Below, piece after piece: positions 16,466 through 24,891 of a DNA stretch of 64,000 bases; position 1 is the first letter of the stretch, and each line of letters starts with the position of its first letter. Below the pieces are notes generated by a model. The model was not told the origin of the DNA, made no database searches, and saw only the letters and a program-made list of their open reading frames with translations. Origin of the DNA: Paenibacillus sp. BJ-4 (GTDB lineage Bacteria; Bacillota; Bacilli; Paenibacillales; Paenibacillaceae); the NCBI RefSeq assembly GCF_020404765.1, contig NZ_JAIVEM010000140.1, positions 124,001 through 188,000 on the forward strand. Reading direction: 5' to 3'. The position numbers were made by a program, and so were the translations under genes.

Positions 16466-17089
16466 CTAAGGGCGTGGTTTAAAAATACCGAAGGGACGTC
16501 CTACAGGCAGGAACGTATGGCCAAAATGGGCATTCAGAACTGCGGCTCCTGTACCGTACAATGAAAGCAGACCAATCCCCATTTCAGCATAAGCTGCGAG
16601 GGTATGGAACACCTCTGGAGCAACGCCGAATGCATCGAAGCTAAGACCTAGGAATAGAAAATCAATCAGGACAAAGATAAAGAATAGGACCTTATGCGTC
16701 TCCATGGCGCCAATGGTCATGAATAGCGTGAAAATAAGATAACCCGCAAAGGCAAAACCGAGCTGCTTGCCATCTACAGCAGATGCCAGCTCTGATCCGA
16801 ACACGCCCATTTTAATCATCCAGCTACTGGCTACGGCTAACCAGAAGAAGGCATAAGCACCAAATGCCGTCATGCCAAAGGTGTTGTTATGCTTTGCATC
16901 CTGAATGCAGGCAAACAGCTGTGCGAAGGCACCGAGGAAAATAGCCCAAGGGATGATAAAGCTTAAGCCCTCAGTAAGGCCAAGCTTTTGGGATGAAGCC
17001 ACAAGCGTTACAATAGCCAAGCCAAACAGACCGATCGCACTCGGATCGGCCGTTATGATTTTTACGTTAGAATGAGATTCGTTTTGCAT
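16466..17089 (-). CDS. GPR1/FUN34/YaaH (SatP) family acetate transporter
   Basis: About 207 residues from MQNESHSN, with six membrane helices. The family's NPxPLGL signature near the N terminus appears as ADPSAIGLFGLA, so two signature residues differ; this could change substrate or gating. SatP proteins exchange acetate or succinate with protons. The ATG at 17089 is preferred to a TTG four codons upstream, although the GGGGG site is then about 13 bases away. No acetate-metabolism genes flank it. Confidence 0.85.
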   Translation of the reverse strand: MQNESHSNVKIITADPSAIGLFGLAIVTLVASSQKLGLTEGLSFIIPWAIFLGAFAQLFACIQDAKHNNTFGMTAFGAYAFFWLAVASSWMIKMGVFGSELASAVDGKQLGFAFAGYLIFTLFMTIGAMETHKVLFFIFVLIDFLFLGLSFDAFGVAPEVFHTLAAYAEMGIGLLSLYGTGAAVLNAHFGHTFLPVGRPFGIFKPRP

Positions 17090-17198
17090 GAAAAAATACA
17101 AGCCCCCAAATATTCAAGTACGCGTTATTCTGCCGATGCCAGAATCACACTGACATATTGTAACGGAAACGGACGTACTCGCATAGTACATAATTCTC

Positions 17199-18398
17199 CT
17201 ACCGATTGCGGTTGCCTGTATTCACATTATTACTCCCACCCTCAATACTGACTGATTTGCCTGAAGTATCTGTGATGTTGTCCTTAATTTCATTGGAGTT
17301 GGAATCGGTGACACGTATTCCTATGTTGGAGAATCCAGAGTACGTGGTCATTTCGTTACCAATAATTTTATTGTTGTTTGCGTTAGCAAGGCGAATGATT
17401 GCGTCAGGATTAAGTGAAGAATTGGTTTGGATAAATTCATTGTCTGTGAAGGTATTGCCATCCGATTGGACCAGAAGTCCTTGCAGAGATGCATTTTTTA
17501 CGGTGTTTTCGTATACATTGTTGCCTGTTGCTCCAGTCAGTACAAAGATTCCGCGCGGGTAATTTTCAATTACATTATTGTTAACGGTATTGTTGGCCCC
17601 ATTATTAGGGATGCGAATGCCTGCATAGCCGTCAGATTGATGGGTCTTGTTGATAATTTGGTTGCCGGTGACCGTCGTGTAGGTTGCACGTGACAGATTG
17701 ATTCCACTGCCGCCGCCCGAATTGGTAATCTGGTTATTCGTAATTTTGACGTTACGGAACTCACCTGCCGGAAAGCTTTCGTGTCCGGTGGCAATGGCAT
17801 GTCCATTATTCCGGTCAAAGCGGCTGTTGGTAATCTCTGAATCTCTCGTTCTGCGAAGAAGGGCTCCAATCGTGGTATCGCGAATTTCCACGCGATCCAG
17901 CGTGAGGTGCGAGACGGCCACATCTATAATCATACCACCTACCTGACTTTCGCCACGGGCTTCACGATTCGCACGGTCTGCGTCAATGGTGAGATTAGAT
18001 AACTTCACGTCTAGTCGGTCAGAATTGTTTCGTAGAATCGGATTCCCAATGACGTATTGGCTTTTAGGCCCTATCTTTTTGAAAATCGTTTTGCCCATTC
18101 CGTCACCGTTCAGACTAACCCCGGCATATAAACGAATAGATTCGTCAACCAAGTACGTGCCTTTTGGGAAATAGACGGTTCCTTCCATTCCCTGGTCATA
18201 AAAATACTTTAACGCATTTTGGATTTCCTTTGACTGTGAGGTGTTTGAGTTGGCTTTAACTCCAAAGTCCGTAGCATTAATTACATTGTCAGCCGCTTGG
18301 GCCACATGGATGTTACCTGTAGAACCTTGAATAACAAACGCAATGATAGCTATGAGCAACAAGTTAAGCCTGACCTTCCGATTAAAGATGTTTGGCAT
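17199..18398 (-). CDS. Secreted right-handed beta-helix protein, pectate-lyase-3-like
   Basis: Starts at ATG 18398 (MPNIFNRKVRLN) with GGAGAG upstream; about 399 residues. A signal peptide is clear: basic start, LLLIAIIAFVIQGSTG, then AQAADN as a likely cleavage site. The mature part starts NATDFGVKANSN, the usual opening of pectate-lyase-3/GH28-type helices, followed by FPKGTYLVDESI. Then come parallel beta-helix coils with asparagine ladders (NSRFDRNNGHAI, NNQITNSGGGSG, NNNVIENYPRGIF). It probably binds or cleaves a polysaccharide. No catalytic residues could be assigned by eye. Confidence 0.85.
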   Translation of the reverse strand: MPNIFNRKVRLNLLLIAIIAFVIQGSTGNIHVAQAADNVINATDFGVKANSNTSQSKEIQNALKYFYDQGMEGTVYFPKGTYLVDESIRLYAGVSLNGDGMGKTIFKKIGPKSQYVIGNPILRNNSDRLDVKLSNLTIDADRANREARGESQVGGMIIDVAVSHLTLDRVEIRDTTIGALLRRTRDSEITNSRFDRNNGHAIATGHESFPAGEFRNVKITNNQITNSGGGSGINLSRATYTTVTGNQIINKTHQSDGYAGIRIPNNGANNTVNNNVIENYPRGIFVLTGATGNNVYENTVKNASLQGLLVQSDGNTFTDNEFIQTNSSLNPDAIIRLANANNNKIIGNEMTTYSGFSNIGIRVTDSNSNEIKDNITDTSGKSVSIEGGSNNVNTGNRNR

Positions 18399-18586
18399 AT
18401 TACACACTCTCCTTAACAAAATAGTTGAATTAATTACAGAATTACCCTTTATATTTTCGGTCAAAATGGGTATTATTTCAAGTGTTTTTATATTTATTAA
18501 AAGGTATACTTTCAGCTAGCTTTAAGCTTGTTTTCATCTTGGCCGGGTACAATCAAGGCAATTTTCCTGGGGAGGATGTATAACGA

Positions 18587-19180
18587 ATGAAAACGAAAAA
18601 GACCGTTTGGATTCCGGCAATGATTGCAGTTATAGTAGCAGCTTTGTTCGTAATCTACTATTACTACATGTCTTCAGTTTCCGGCGGGGAGGGGCATGGA
18701 GGCAACGGGGAAATACTCAAGACGTTGGGGACTATCTCTGTGTTCCTTGGGGCGGCCGCTTTCTCTTGGTTCTGGTTTAAGAAGAAGTTGAGATCGCCAT
18801 CGGTGTTGGTTAGAAAGGCCGGGAAGTTGTTGCATTCCATGCATAAATTGCTGGGTTGGGCGACCTTAATCCTGGTTGTCGTTCACGGTGTCTATTTTTT
18901 GATTACCAAGCTTCAAGATCACAAAACTTACAGCGGGCTTGCGAGCTTTGCCATTTTGCTGGCGCTCGCCGGATATGGCTTCTTTATTAATAAAGTTCGT
19001 AACAAGTGGATGCGGACCGTGCATCGTTCACTCGGACTGCTGTGGGTTCCCGTGTTGCTGCTACATGCTGGCGGGTCCGCGATCATGGCGGTCATCGCCA
19101 GTCTTACAGTGGGGGTTCTTGTTTGGGTACTGGAAAAAAGCGTGGGGAAAACGACGAAGCCTGTCCCGGGGGGCCGATAA
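18587..19180 (+). CDS. Membrane protein, possible b-type haem (cytochrome b561/ferric-reductase-like)
   Basis: A 197-residue protein with about five hydrophobic segments, starting at ATG 18587 after GGGGAGGA. Histidines recur in or beside helices: LLHSMHKLLGW, VVVHGVYFL, TVHRSLGLLW and LLLHAGGS. Two such pairs could hold a b-type haem, as in ferric-reductase-like or b561 domains. There is no flavin domain. An extracytoplasmic GGEGHGGNGE loop follows helix one. No electron-transfer partner is adjacent; function inferred only. Confidence 0.65.
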   Translation: MKTKKTVWIPAMIAVIVAALFVIYYYYMSSVSGGEGHGGNGEILKTLGTISVFLGAAAFSWFWFKKKLRSPSVLVRKAGKLLHSMHKLLGWATLILVVVHGVYFLITKLQDHKTYSGLASFAILLALAGYGFFINKVRNKWMRTVHRSLGLLWVPVLLLHAGGSAIMAVIASLTVGVLVWVLEKSVGKTTKPVPGGR

Positions 19181-19261
19181 TTAGACAAGCAGCCATTCGG
19201 CCATGAGTCATAAATCACCTGGCACGTTAGCAGGCTGTGTCACCAGCGATGGTTGGAAATA

Positions 19262-19300
19262 AAAGATCCGCTACCGAAAGAGGTTGCGGATCTTTTGTTA
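19262..19300 (+). terminator. Rho-independent terminator
   Basis: AAAGATCCGC and GCGGATCTTT pair perfectly and are followed by TGTTATTT. It separates the membrane-protein gene from the AEP operon. Confidence 0.85.
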
Positions 19301-19366
19301 TTTGGCGACAGTCTATTTTCTATAGCCCGGACCCGAGCCTGTCTGAAAGGCCATCTCCTTGGGGTA

Positions 19367-19396
19367 TTCATATTTATAACAGCTGGGACATGCAGT
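19367..19396 (+). promoter_or_regulatory. Possible SigE-like sporulation promoter
   Basis: TTCATATT (7 of 8 to the B. subtilis SigE -35 GKCATATT), 14 bases, CATGCAGT (6 of 8 to CATACAMT). It lies about 60 bases before the leader frame of the AEP operon. Found by eye, so it may be chance. Confidence 0.3.
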
Positions 19397-19454
19397 TTGT
19401 GACATATATCTTCGTTTCTAACAGAGGCAGCGGCCCACGCAGGAGGAGGACTGG

Positions 19455-19508
19455 ATGCATATGCATACGGTATGCGCAAAAATCCAAAAAGATAAGAGGG
19501 ATGACTAG
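19455..19508 (+). CDS. Leader peptide frame (17 codons) of the AEP operon
   Basis: ATG 19455 lies five bases after AGGAGGAGG, the best ribosome site in the region, and encodes MHMHTVCAKIQKDKRDD. Its TAG overlaps the GTG start of the ATP-grasp gene (TAGTG), which implies translational coupling. A corresponding frame beginning MHIHVMRAK precedes the paralogous ligase gene at 29 kb, and the DNA is similar only from this point on. It could be a leader peptide or the decayed 5' end of a longer gene. Confidence 0.4.
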   Translation: MHMHTVCAKIQKDKRDD

Positions 19509-20236
19509 TGCCCATTGGAAAAATGAAAAAGCATAAAGAAATGCTGCAACATCCCGTTTTGCGTCCGCATTTACCTGAAACCCACTGGTTTACGGATTCA
19601 AGGACCTCGCGGATGCTGAATACCTATTCATCGGTCTTCATAAAGCCCAATCATGGAAGTGGTGGCAGCGGGATCATCCGGGTCAAGAGATTGAAAAAAG
19701 GATATGAGGTTCGTAGGGGCTCAAGCCGAAGGGTTGTTGGATCTCGTTTTGTTTTAAAGGCAATTAAGTCATACCAGAAATCTAGACACATGTATTTAGT
19801 ACAGAAAGGGCTTCGGTTAGCTAAGTATCACGGGTCGATTTTTGACACCAGGATATACTTACAGAAACCAGGGAGGAGATGGGTAATTTCCGGCGCGGCC
19901 GCCCGTGTCGCGGCACCTCATAAGTATGTTACCAATTATCTTAAAGGAGGGCATGCAGTATCTTTGCATCGAGCTCTTTTCAGCCTTTTTAAGCACAACC
20001 GTACGAAAGCAGATGCCTATTATCATAGAATCTCCAAGCTATCCGTCATCATTGCCAAAACGATTAATAAACGGCATCCGGTTCGCGAATTGGGGGTCGA
20101 TATTGCCATAGATAAAAAAGGCCATATTTGGATTATAGAGGCCAATTCACACCCCGGACATATGCTGTTTACTCAGCTTTCCGATCCTACTATGATCAAC
20201 ACGATCATGAGAAACAAGAGTATTATTTGGAAGTAG
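19508..20236 (+). CDS. YheC/YheD-like ATP-grasp ligase, copy 1
   Basis: A 242-residue protein starting at GTG 19508 after AGAGGG; the frame is closed by a TGA just upstream. Visible ATP-grasp parts: VFIKPNHGSGGSGI (nucleotide-binding Lys and glycine loop), YLVQKGL, IFDTRIYLQK (Asp-Arg), and ELGVDIAIDKKGHIWIIEAN with the metal-binding Glu and Asn. It is only the ATP-grasp core; YheC and YheD of Bacillus, linked to spore coats, are much longer. ATP-grasp enzymes join a carboxylate to an amine through an acylphosphate. Lying first in an AEP operon, it may use AEP as the amine (inference). Confidence 0.85.
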   Translation: MPIGKMKKHKEMLQHPVLRPHLPETHWFTDSRTSRMLNTYSSVFIKPNHGSGGSGIIRVKRLKKGYEVRRGSSRRVVGSRFVLKAIKSYQKSRHMYLVQKGLRLAKYHGSIFDTRIYLQKPGRRWVISGAAARVAAPHKYVTNYLKGGHAVSLHRALFSLFKHNRTKADAYYHRISKLSVIIAKTINKRHPVRELGVDIAIDKKGHIWIIEANSHPGHMLFTQLSDPTMINTIMRNKSIIWK

Positions 20237-20277
20237 ATTCCTTGCACGTTATTTTTAGGGGAGAAGGAGAAGCTTCA

Positions 20278-21177
20278 ATGAAAAAAACAAAGCAGCTTAG
20301 AGATTTGGTCCATTCTCAAACACTGGAGTTTATCATGGAAGCCCATAATGGTCTGTCAGCCAGAATTGTGGAGGAGGCGGGGTTTAAAGGAATTTGGGCC
20401 AGCGGGTTATCCATCTCTGCAGCGATGGGAGTAAGGGACAGCAATGAGGCCTCATGGACGCAGGTGTTGGATGTTTTGGAATTCATGAGTGATGCTACCT
20501 CCATCCCGATTTTGCTGGACGGAGATACGGGGTACGGCAACTTCAATAATGCAAGGCGGCTGGTGAAGAAACTGGAGCAGCGTCATATTGCAGGGGTTTG
20601 CATCGAAGATAAGCGGTTCCCCAAAACGAATTCTTTCATCAACGGTCAAGAGCAGACTTTGGCTGATATCGAGGAGTTTTCCGGGAAAATTAAAGCGATG
20701 AAGGATACACAAACGGACGCGGATTTTACGGTGGTGGCCAGAGTAGAGGCATTTATTACCGGGAAAGGGCTTAAAGAGGCGCTGCAGAGGGCGGAGGCCT
20801 ACCGGAAGGCAGGAGCCGATGCCATATTTATACACAGCAAAAGATCGGATGCCTCAGAGATTGAAGCGTTCATGAAGGAATGGGCCGGAAGATTGCCGGT
20901 AGTGATCGTGCCTACCAAATACTATACAACCCCAACCGTCAGGTTTCAGGAGATGGGGATCAGCCTTGTGATTTGGGCAAACCATAATTTGAGAGCATCC
21001 ATCCGAGCCATGAAACAATTATCTGACCGAATTTATCGGGATGAAAGCCTTGTCCATATCGAAAAGAGCGTTGCAACCCTCGAAGAAGTATTCCGGCTTC
21101 AAGGGGTCGAGGAGCTGCACGCTGCGGAACGTAAATACCTCCCATCGTCAGAACCGGATTCGGGTGAGCACGTATAA
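20278..21177 (+). CDS. pepM: Phosphoenolpyruvate mutase
   Basis: A 299-residue isocitrate-lyase-superfamily enzyme from ATG 20278, after GGAGAAGGAG. The diagnostic active-site loop EDKRFPKTNS is present at residues 110-119; this EDKxxxxxNS pattern separates true PEP mutases from lyases and hydrolases. LLDGDTGYGN (residues 79-88) carries the Mg-binding aspartates, and ARVEAFITG follows. It forms the C-P bond, turning phosphoenolpyruvate into phosphonopyruvate, the entry step of nearly all natural phosphonates. Ends one base into ppd (TAATG). Confidence 0.96.
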   Translation: MKKTKQLRDLVHSQTLEFIMEAHNGLSARIVEEAGFKGIWASGLSISAAMGVRDSNEASWTQVLDVLEFMSDATSIPILLDGDTGYGNFNNARRLVKKLEQRHIAGVCIEDKRFPKTNSFINGQEQTLADIEEFSGKIKAMKDTQTDADFTVVARVEAFITGKGLKEALQRAEAYRKAGADAIFIHSKRSDASEIEAFMKEWAGRLPVVIVPTKYYTTPTVRFQEMGISLVIWANHNLRASIRAMKQLSDRIYRDESLVHIEKSVATLEEVFRLQGVEELHAAERKYLPSSEPDSGEHV

Positions 21178-22337
21178 TGGACACGAAATTGTTAGGAGAA
21201 GAGCTGAAAAAATTAGGTTTTACCTTTTTCAGCGGTGTTCCATGCTCTTTCTTGAAAAGCTTGATCAATTATGCGATAAACGAATGTGATTATGTTGCAG
21301 CGGCTAACGAAGGGGATGCGGTCGCCATTGCATCTGGAGCTTATATAGGTGGGAAGAAGTCGGTAGTCCTTATGCAAAATTCAGGGCTGACCAACGCTAT
21401 TTCGCCATTGACCTCTCTTAATTACCCTTTTCATATTCCGCTGCTTGGATTTGTCAGCCTGCGCGGAGAACCGGGGATACCTGACGAACCTCAGCATGAA
21501 CTGATGGGCCGGATTACAACGCAAATGCTGGATGTGATGAATGTGGAATGGCAATATCTCTCCAAGGATTTAGAAGAGGCCAGAAATCAGCTGATCCAGG
21601 CTAATGAGCAAATTGCCCGGCGTCGCTCGTTCTTTTTTGTTGTTAAGAAAGGGACGTTCGACAAAGAGCCATTGCAAAAACTGCAAACCTCCATTCATTT
21701 AAATCAGATCCGACAGCATGGTCATGCGGACCATCAAATGCCTACACGGTATGATGCATTATCTGCGATTAACTCCATCAAAGACGATGATACCATACAG
21801 CTCGCAACAACTGGTAAAACCGGGCGTGAGCTGTATGAAATTGAAGATGCGGCTAACAACCTGTACATGGTAGGTTCTATGGGATGCATCGGTTCCTTGG
21901 GGCTTGGTTTGGCTCTGAGCCAACCAAGCAAAGATATCGTCGTGATTGACGGAGACGGATCTCTGTTGATGCGTATGGGGAGCCTGGCAACCAACGGCTA
22001 TTATCATCCAGCCAATATGGTTCATATTCTGCTCGATAATAACGCTCATGAATCAACAGGCGGGCAGAGTACGGTATCCCATAATGTCGATTTCATAGAC
22101 ATTGCCGCTTCCTGCGGGTATACAAAGTCGATTCATGTTCACAGTCTCGAGGAACTGAGGGCCTGTTTACAAGAATGGAAAGTGGATAAAGGACTTACGT
22201 TTTTGTACCTGAAAATATCCAGGTATTCCAAGGATCAGCTTGCTCGTCCGCATATGAAGCCTCATGAAGTAAAAGAACGTCTGCAGCGATTTATTCATAA
22301 CAGTCCTTTGAAGGACAAGGAAGTGGGCGGTTCATGA
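21177..22337 (+). CDS. ppd: Phosphonopyruvate decarboxylase
   Basis: A 386-residue thiamine-diphosphate enzyme. The N-terminal FSGVPCSFLK and AANEGDAVAIASG (catalytic Glu45) and the C-terminal VIDGDGSLLMRMGSLATNG with DNNAHESTGGQ (Mg-ThDP motif) match Ppd; ESTGGQ is characteristic of phosphonopyruvate and sulfopyruvate decarboxylases. It makes the PEP mutase step irreversible by forming phosphonoacetaldehyde and CO2. Overlaps pepM by one base and the transaminase gene by four, so the three are translated as a block. Confidence 0.95.
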   Translation: MDTKLLGEELKKLGFTFFSGVPCSFLKSLINYAINECDYVAAANEGDAVAIASGAYIGGKKSVVLMQNSGLTNAISPLTSLNYPFHIPLLGFVSLRGEPGIPDEPQHELMGRITTQMLDVMNVEWQYLSKDLEEARNQLIQANEQIARRRSFFFVVKKGTFDKEPLQKLQTSIHLNQIRQHGHADHQMPTRYDALSAINSIKDDDTIQLATTGKTGRELYEIEDAANNLYMVGSMGCIGSLGLGLALSQPSKDIVVIDGDGSLLMRMGSLATNGYYHPANMVHILLDNNAHESTGGQSTVSHNVDFIDIAASCGYTKSIHVHSLEELRACLQEWKVDKGLTFLYLKISRYSKDQLARPHMKPHEVKERLQRFIHNSPLKDKEVGGS

Positions 22338-23446
22338 GTTCTCCCGTCAAGAAAAACATTTTGCTTACCCCTGGTCCGGCAACGACTACAGAAAGCGTGA
22401 AATGGTCACAGGTGGTTCCGGATATTTGTCCTCGTGAAGCCGAGTTTGGCCAAATCATGGAGTATATTTCTACAGAGCTTACCCGGCTGGTCGGAGACCC
22501 GGATCATTATGCGACCGTATTGTTTGGCGGGTCGGGTACTGCAGCGGTGGAGTCCATCATCAGTTCGGTGCCGAATCACGATGCGGTGATCATTGTCAGC
22601 AATGGAGCCTATGGAAAACGGATGTGCGAGATAGCGAAGGTTTATGGAGTGGAATATTTTGAATTCAAAAGTCCTCCCGATGATGCTATTGATTTGACTG
22701 AATTAGAGAGGTATATCCAATCTTCTGAACGCACCGTCTCCCATCTGGCCGTCGTTCATCACGAGACGACAACTGGCCTGCTTAACAAGGTGAAGGATAT
22801 CGGAGAATTATGCAAAAGGTATCAAATCGACATGATCGTGGATGCCATGAGCTCATTTGCGGCCATTCCAATTCAATTAAAGGAAATGAATATTGCCTAC
22901 CTGGCGGCAAGCTCCAACAAAAACTTACAGGGAATGGCCGGGGTTTCGTTTGTGATCGCCGAAAAAAGCAAATTGGAGCATTTGAAAGGCCAGAAGCCAA
23001 GAAGCTATTATTTGAATTTGTATGCTCAATACAACTATTTTGTGGAACATGGACAGATGCGGTTTACACCTCCAGTCCAAACCTTATATGCGCTTAGGCA
23101 AGCGATTGAGGAATTAAAGCAAGAAGGGGTGGATAAAAGGTACGAGAGGTACGCGACATCCTGGAAAACCTTAATTAACGGGTTAACCCGCTTAGGTCTA
23201 ACCTATATCATTCCCGAGGAGCATCACTCCAAAATCATTACTTCCATTCTTGAGCCTCATTGTGCAGGTTATGATTTTCAATCTATGCATGATTATTTTT
23301 ACAGCAAGGGCATTATGATCTATCCCGGCAAACTTGAGAAACTAAATACGTTCCGAATTGCCAATATAGGTGATATCACGTATAAGGAAATGGAGTTATT
23401 TTTGGAATTGCTTGAACGCTATCTCAGTAGCATAAAATGCGGATGA
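22334..23446 (+). CDS. 2-aminoethylphosphonate transaminase
   Basis: A 370-residue fold-type I PLP enzyme opening NILLTPGPATTT, the class V signature of AEP:pyruvate transaminases (PhnW/AepZ). FGGSGTAAVES, HHETTTGLL, VDAMSSFAA (Asp170) and ASSNKNLQGMAG (Lys196, Schiff base) are all visible. In the breakdown direction PhnW makes phosphonoacetaldehyde; behind pepM and ppd it should run backwards to make AEP. ATGA overlap with ppd. No phosphonoacetaldehyde hydrolase or C-P lyase gene is nearby, which supports a biosynthetic role. Confidence 0.93.
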   Translation: MSSPVKKNILLTPGPATTTESVKWSQVVPDICPREAEFGQIMEYISTELTRLVGDPDHYATVLFGGSGTAAVESIISSVPNHDAVIIVSNGAYGKRMCEIAKVYGVEYFEFKSPPDDAIDLTELERYIQSSERTVSHLAVVHHETTTGLLNKVKDIGELCKRYQIDMIVDAMSSFAAIPIQLKEMNIAYLAASSNKNLQGMAGVSFVIAEKSKLEHLKGQKPRSYYLNLYAQYNYFVEHGQMRFTPPVQTLYALRQAIEELKQEGVDKRYERYATSWKTLINGLTRLGLTYIIPEEHHSKIITSILEPHCAGYDFQSMHDYFYSKGIMIYPGKLEKLNTFRIANIGDITYKEMELFLELLERYLSSIKCG

Positions 23447-23461
23447 GAAAGGTGGAGTCCC

Positions 23462-24202
23462 ATGGCATCAGCGACAAAGGATAAGTGGTATAAATATTTG
23501 TTATTGAGAAGGCATGCGTCTCTGAGGTCTTACGTTCCCGAAACAAAGCTCCTGGATAGGTATAATTTTTCGAAACTTCTCTCCAAGTATGGGCATGTTA
23601 TCGTAAAACCGGTGTGGGGGAGTCGTGGCCGGGGGATCTTTCAGGTCTCCTGGGTAGGAAACCATAAGTACATCGTACACTACGAGAATAAAAGAGTTTT
23701 AGTACAGGGCAGAACCAATACGTATCATTATATTAGAAGAAAAATCGGGAACGCCAGTTATATGGTTCAACGCAGAATTACCCGTCCGACCATCAACAAA
23801 CGCCCTTTTGATATGAGAGTCATCATTCAACGGAGAATTAACTCATCTGTATGGGTAGTCACAGGCAAGGTTATCAAAGTTGCAGGCAAAGGCTATTTTG
23901 TTTCCAACAATACACGGAGTAAGGGAACATTATACCATTTTAAATCCGGCATTCGACAATCTTCCATTCGACACCTGTCTGCCAGTGCATTAGAGTCCCA
24001 TATTGATCGTGTTTCCATCCGTTCCGCGAAGAGATTAAGCACTTTTTTCCCTGGGCACCGTATATATGGACTGGACATTGGAATAGACCGAAAAGGACGT
24101 ATCGGGATTATTGAAGCTAATCTTTTTCCGGCAAGATCCCATTTCCGTAAGCTGAAGGATAAAACGATGTATCACCGCATTACGGATTACCAAAACGGTT
24201 GA
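23462..24202 (+). CDS. YheC/YheD-like ATP-grasp ligase, divergent copy 2
   Basis: A 246-residue protein, ATG 23462 after AAAGGTGGAG, 15 bases past the transaminase gene. ATP-grasp features: VIVKPVWGSRGRGIF, YMVQRRI, FDMRVIIQRR, and YGLDIGIDRKGRIGIIEAN. It is strongly basic and clearly more distant from copies 1 and 3 than these are from each other. The ATP-binding core is intact but the end differs (NLFPARSHFRKL in place of N-HPGH). It probably acts on the same or a successive product. The operon ends with a terminator at 24260. Confidence 0.83.
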   Translation: MASATKDKWYKYLLLRRHASLRSYVPETKLLDRYNFSKLLSKYGHVIVKPVWGSRGRGIFQVSWVGNHKYIVHYENKRVLVQGRTNTYHYIRRKIGNASYMVQRRITRPTINKRPFDMRVIIQRRINSSVWVVTGKVIKVAGKGYFVSNNTRSKGTLYHFKSGIRQSSIRHLSASALESHIDRVSIRSAKRLSTFFPGHRIYGLDIGIDRKGRIGIIEANLFPARSHFRKLKDKTMYHRITDYQNG

Positions 24203-24259
24203 TACAAAATGACTGTACCTTATCTCGTGAACAGATTACGAAAGAGGCTATAGACAATC

Positions 24260-24299
24260 AAGAGGTGGCTCTGTGTATTCATCAGGGTCATCTTTTTTT
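24260..24299 (+). terminator. Terminator of the AEP operon
   Basis: AAGAGGTGGCTCTG folds on CAGGGTCATCTT through a 14-pair stem with several G-U pairs and is followed by TTTTTTT. About 60 bases after the last ligase gene. Confidence 0.7.
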
Positions 24300-24422
24300 A
24301 TGTCCATCGGTATCTGCCTGGGTTATTTGTCATCGTTGGTCCGTCCCTTTGATGATCTTCAATGGTGTTACCTTCATATTTGTGATAGTATGTACACCTA
24401 TATACAATGAGGAAGTGACACA

Positions 24423-24779
24423 ATGATCAATATAACGATTCCCACCCCGGACATTACGATTACCAAGCAGGTTAACCCTGAGCTCAGCCATATTTACGGG
24501 TTTACAGATTTTCACCTGATCCCTAGAGACAAGGCTGGTATCTTTATGTTCTATAACGCGCAGGAGGAATTGCTGTTCGTTGGTAAAGCAAGAAAGCTGA
24601 GACAAAGAATTAAAAAGCATTTTGAAGATACGGTATCGCCGATGAAAGCGTATCGGAATGAAGTGGTGATTATCGAGGTTTGTATTGTGGAAGATGCGGT
24701 AGAACGAGAAATTTATGAAACCTACATCATCAATTCACAAAAGGCCAAGTATAACGTCGAAAAAGTGTTTTTCAAGTAA
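24423..24779 (+). CDS. GIY-YIG nuclease domain protein
   Basis: A 118-residue protein, ATG 24423 after GAGGAAGTG. The GIY-YIG core reads AGIFMFYNAQEELLFVGKARKLRQRI, a variant with GIF and FVG; the downstream EREIYETYII carries the catalytic-type Glu. Otherwise only short N- and C-terminal extensions. It resembles the UvrC N-terminal nuclease domain and single-domain Firmicute relatives called nucleotide excision repair endonucleases. Cleavage activity is not certain. Monocistronic. Confidence 0.82.
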   Translation: MINITIPTPDITITKQVNPELSHIYGFTDFHLIPRDKAGIFMFYNAQEELLFVGKARKLRQRIKKHFEDTVSPMKAYRNEVVIIEVCIVEDAVEREIYETYIINSQKAKYNVEKVFFK

Positions 24780-24803
24780 TGGAGTGACCCGGTATGCAAT
24801 ATA

Positions 24804-24851
24804 AAAGAGCAATAAGCTGCAGTAGTTGTACTGCCCTTATTGCTCTTTTAT
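24804..24851 (+). terminator. Rho-independent terminator
   Basis: AAGAGCAATAAG with an inner GCAGTA pairs with TACTGC and CTTATTGCTCTT, then TTATTATT. Shares its 3' arm with the terminator at 15037. Confidence 0.9.
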
Positions 24852-24891
24852 TATTAGTACATGTAGATTCCTCCAGAGGGGGTTCCCTGGT

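Larger units (their letters stand above)
19181..19454. other. Intergenic stretch before the AEP operon
   Basis: Holds the terminator of the membrane-protein gene (19262) and the presumed promoter region of the AEP operon, including a possible SigE-like promoter at 19367. No further gene is visible. Confidence 0.5.

Noticed and set aside
22334..23446. AEP transaminase acting in phosphonate breakdown
   Set aside because: No phosphonatase or phosphonoacetaldehyde dehydrogenase nearby, and pepM and ppd are translationally coupled to it, so biosynthesis is more likely.
24199..24426. 75-codon frame between the AEP operon and the GIY-YIG gene
   Set aside because: It covers the operon terminator and has no ribosome site or recognisable features.
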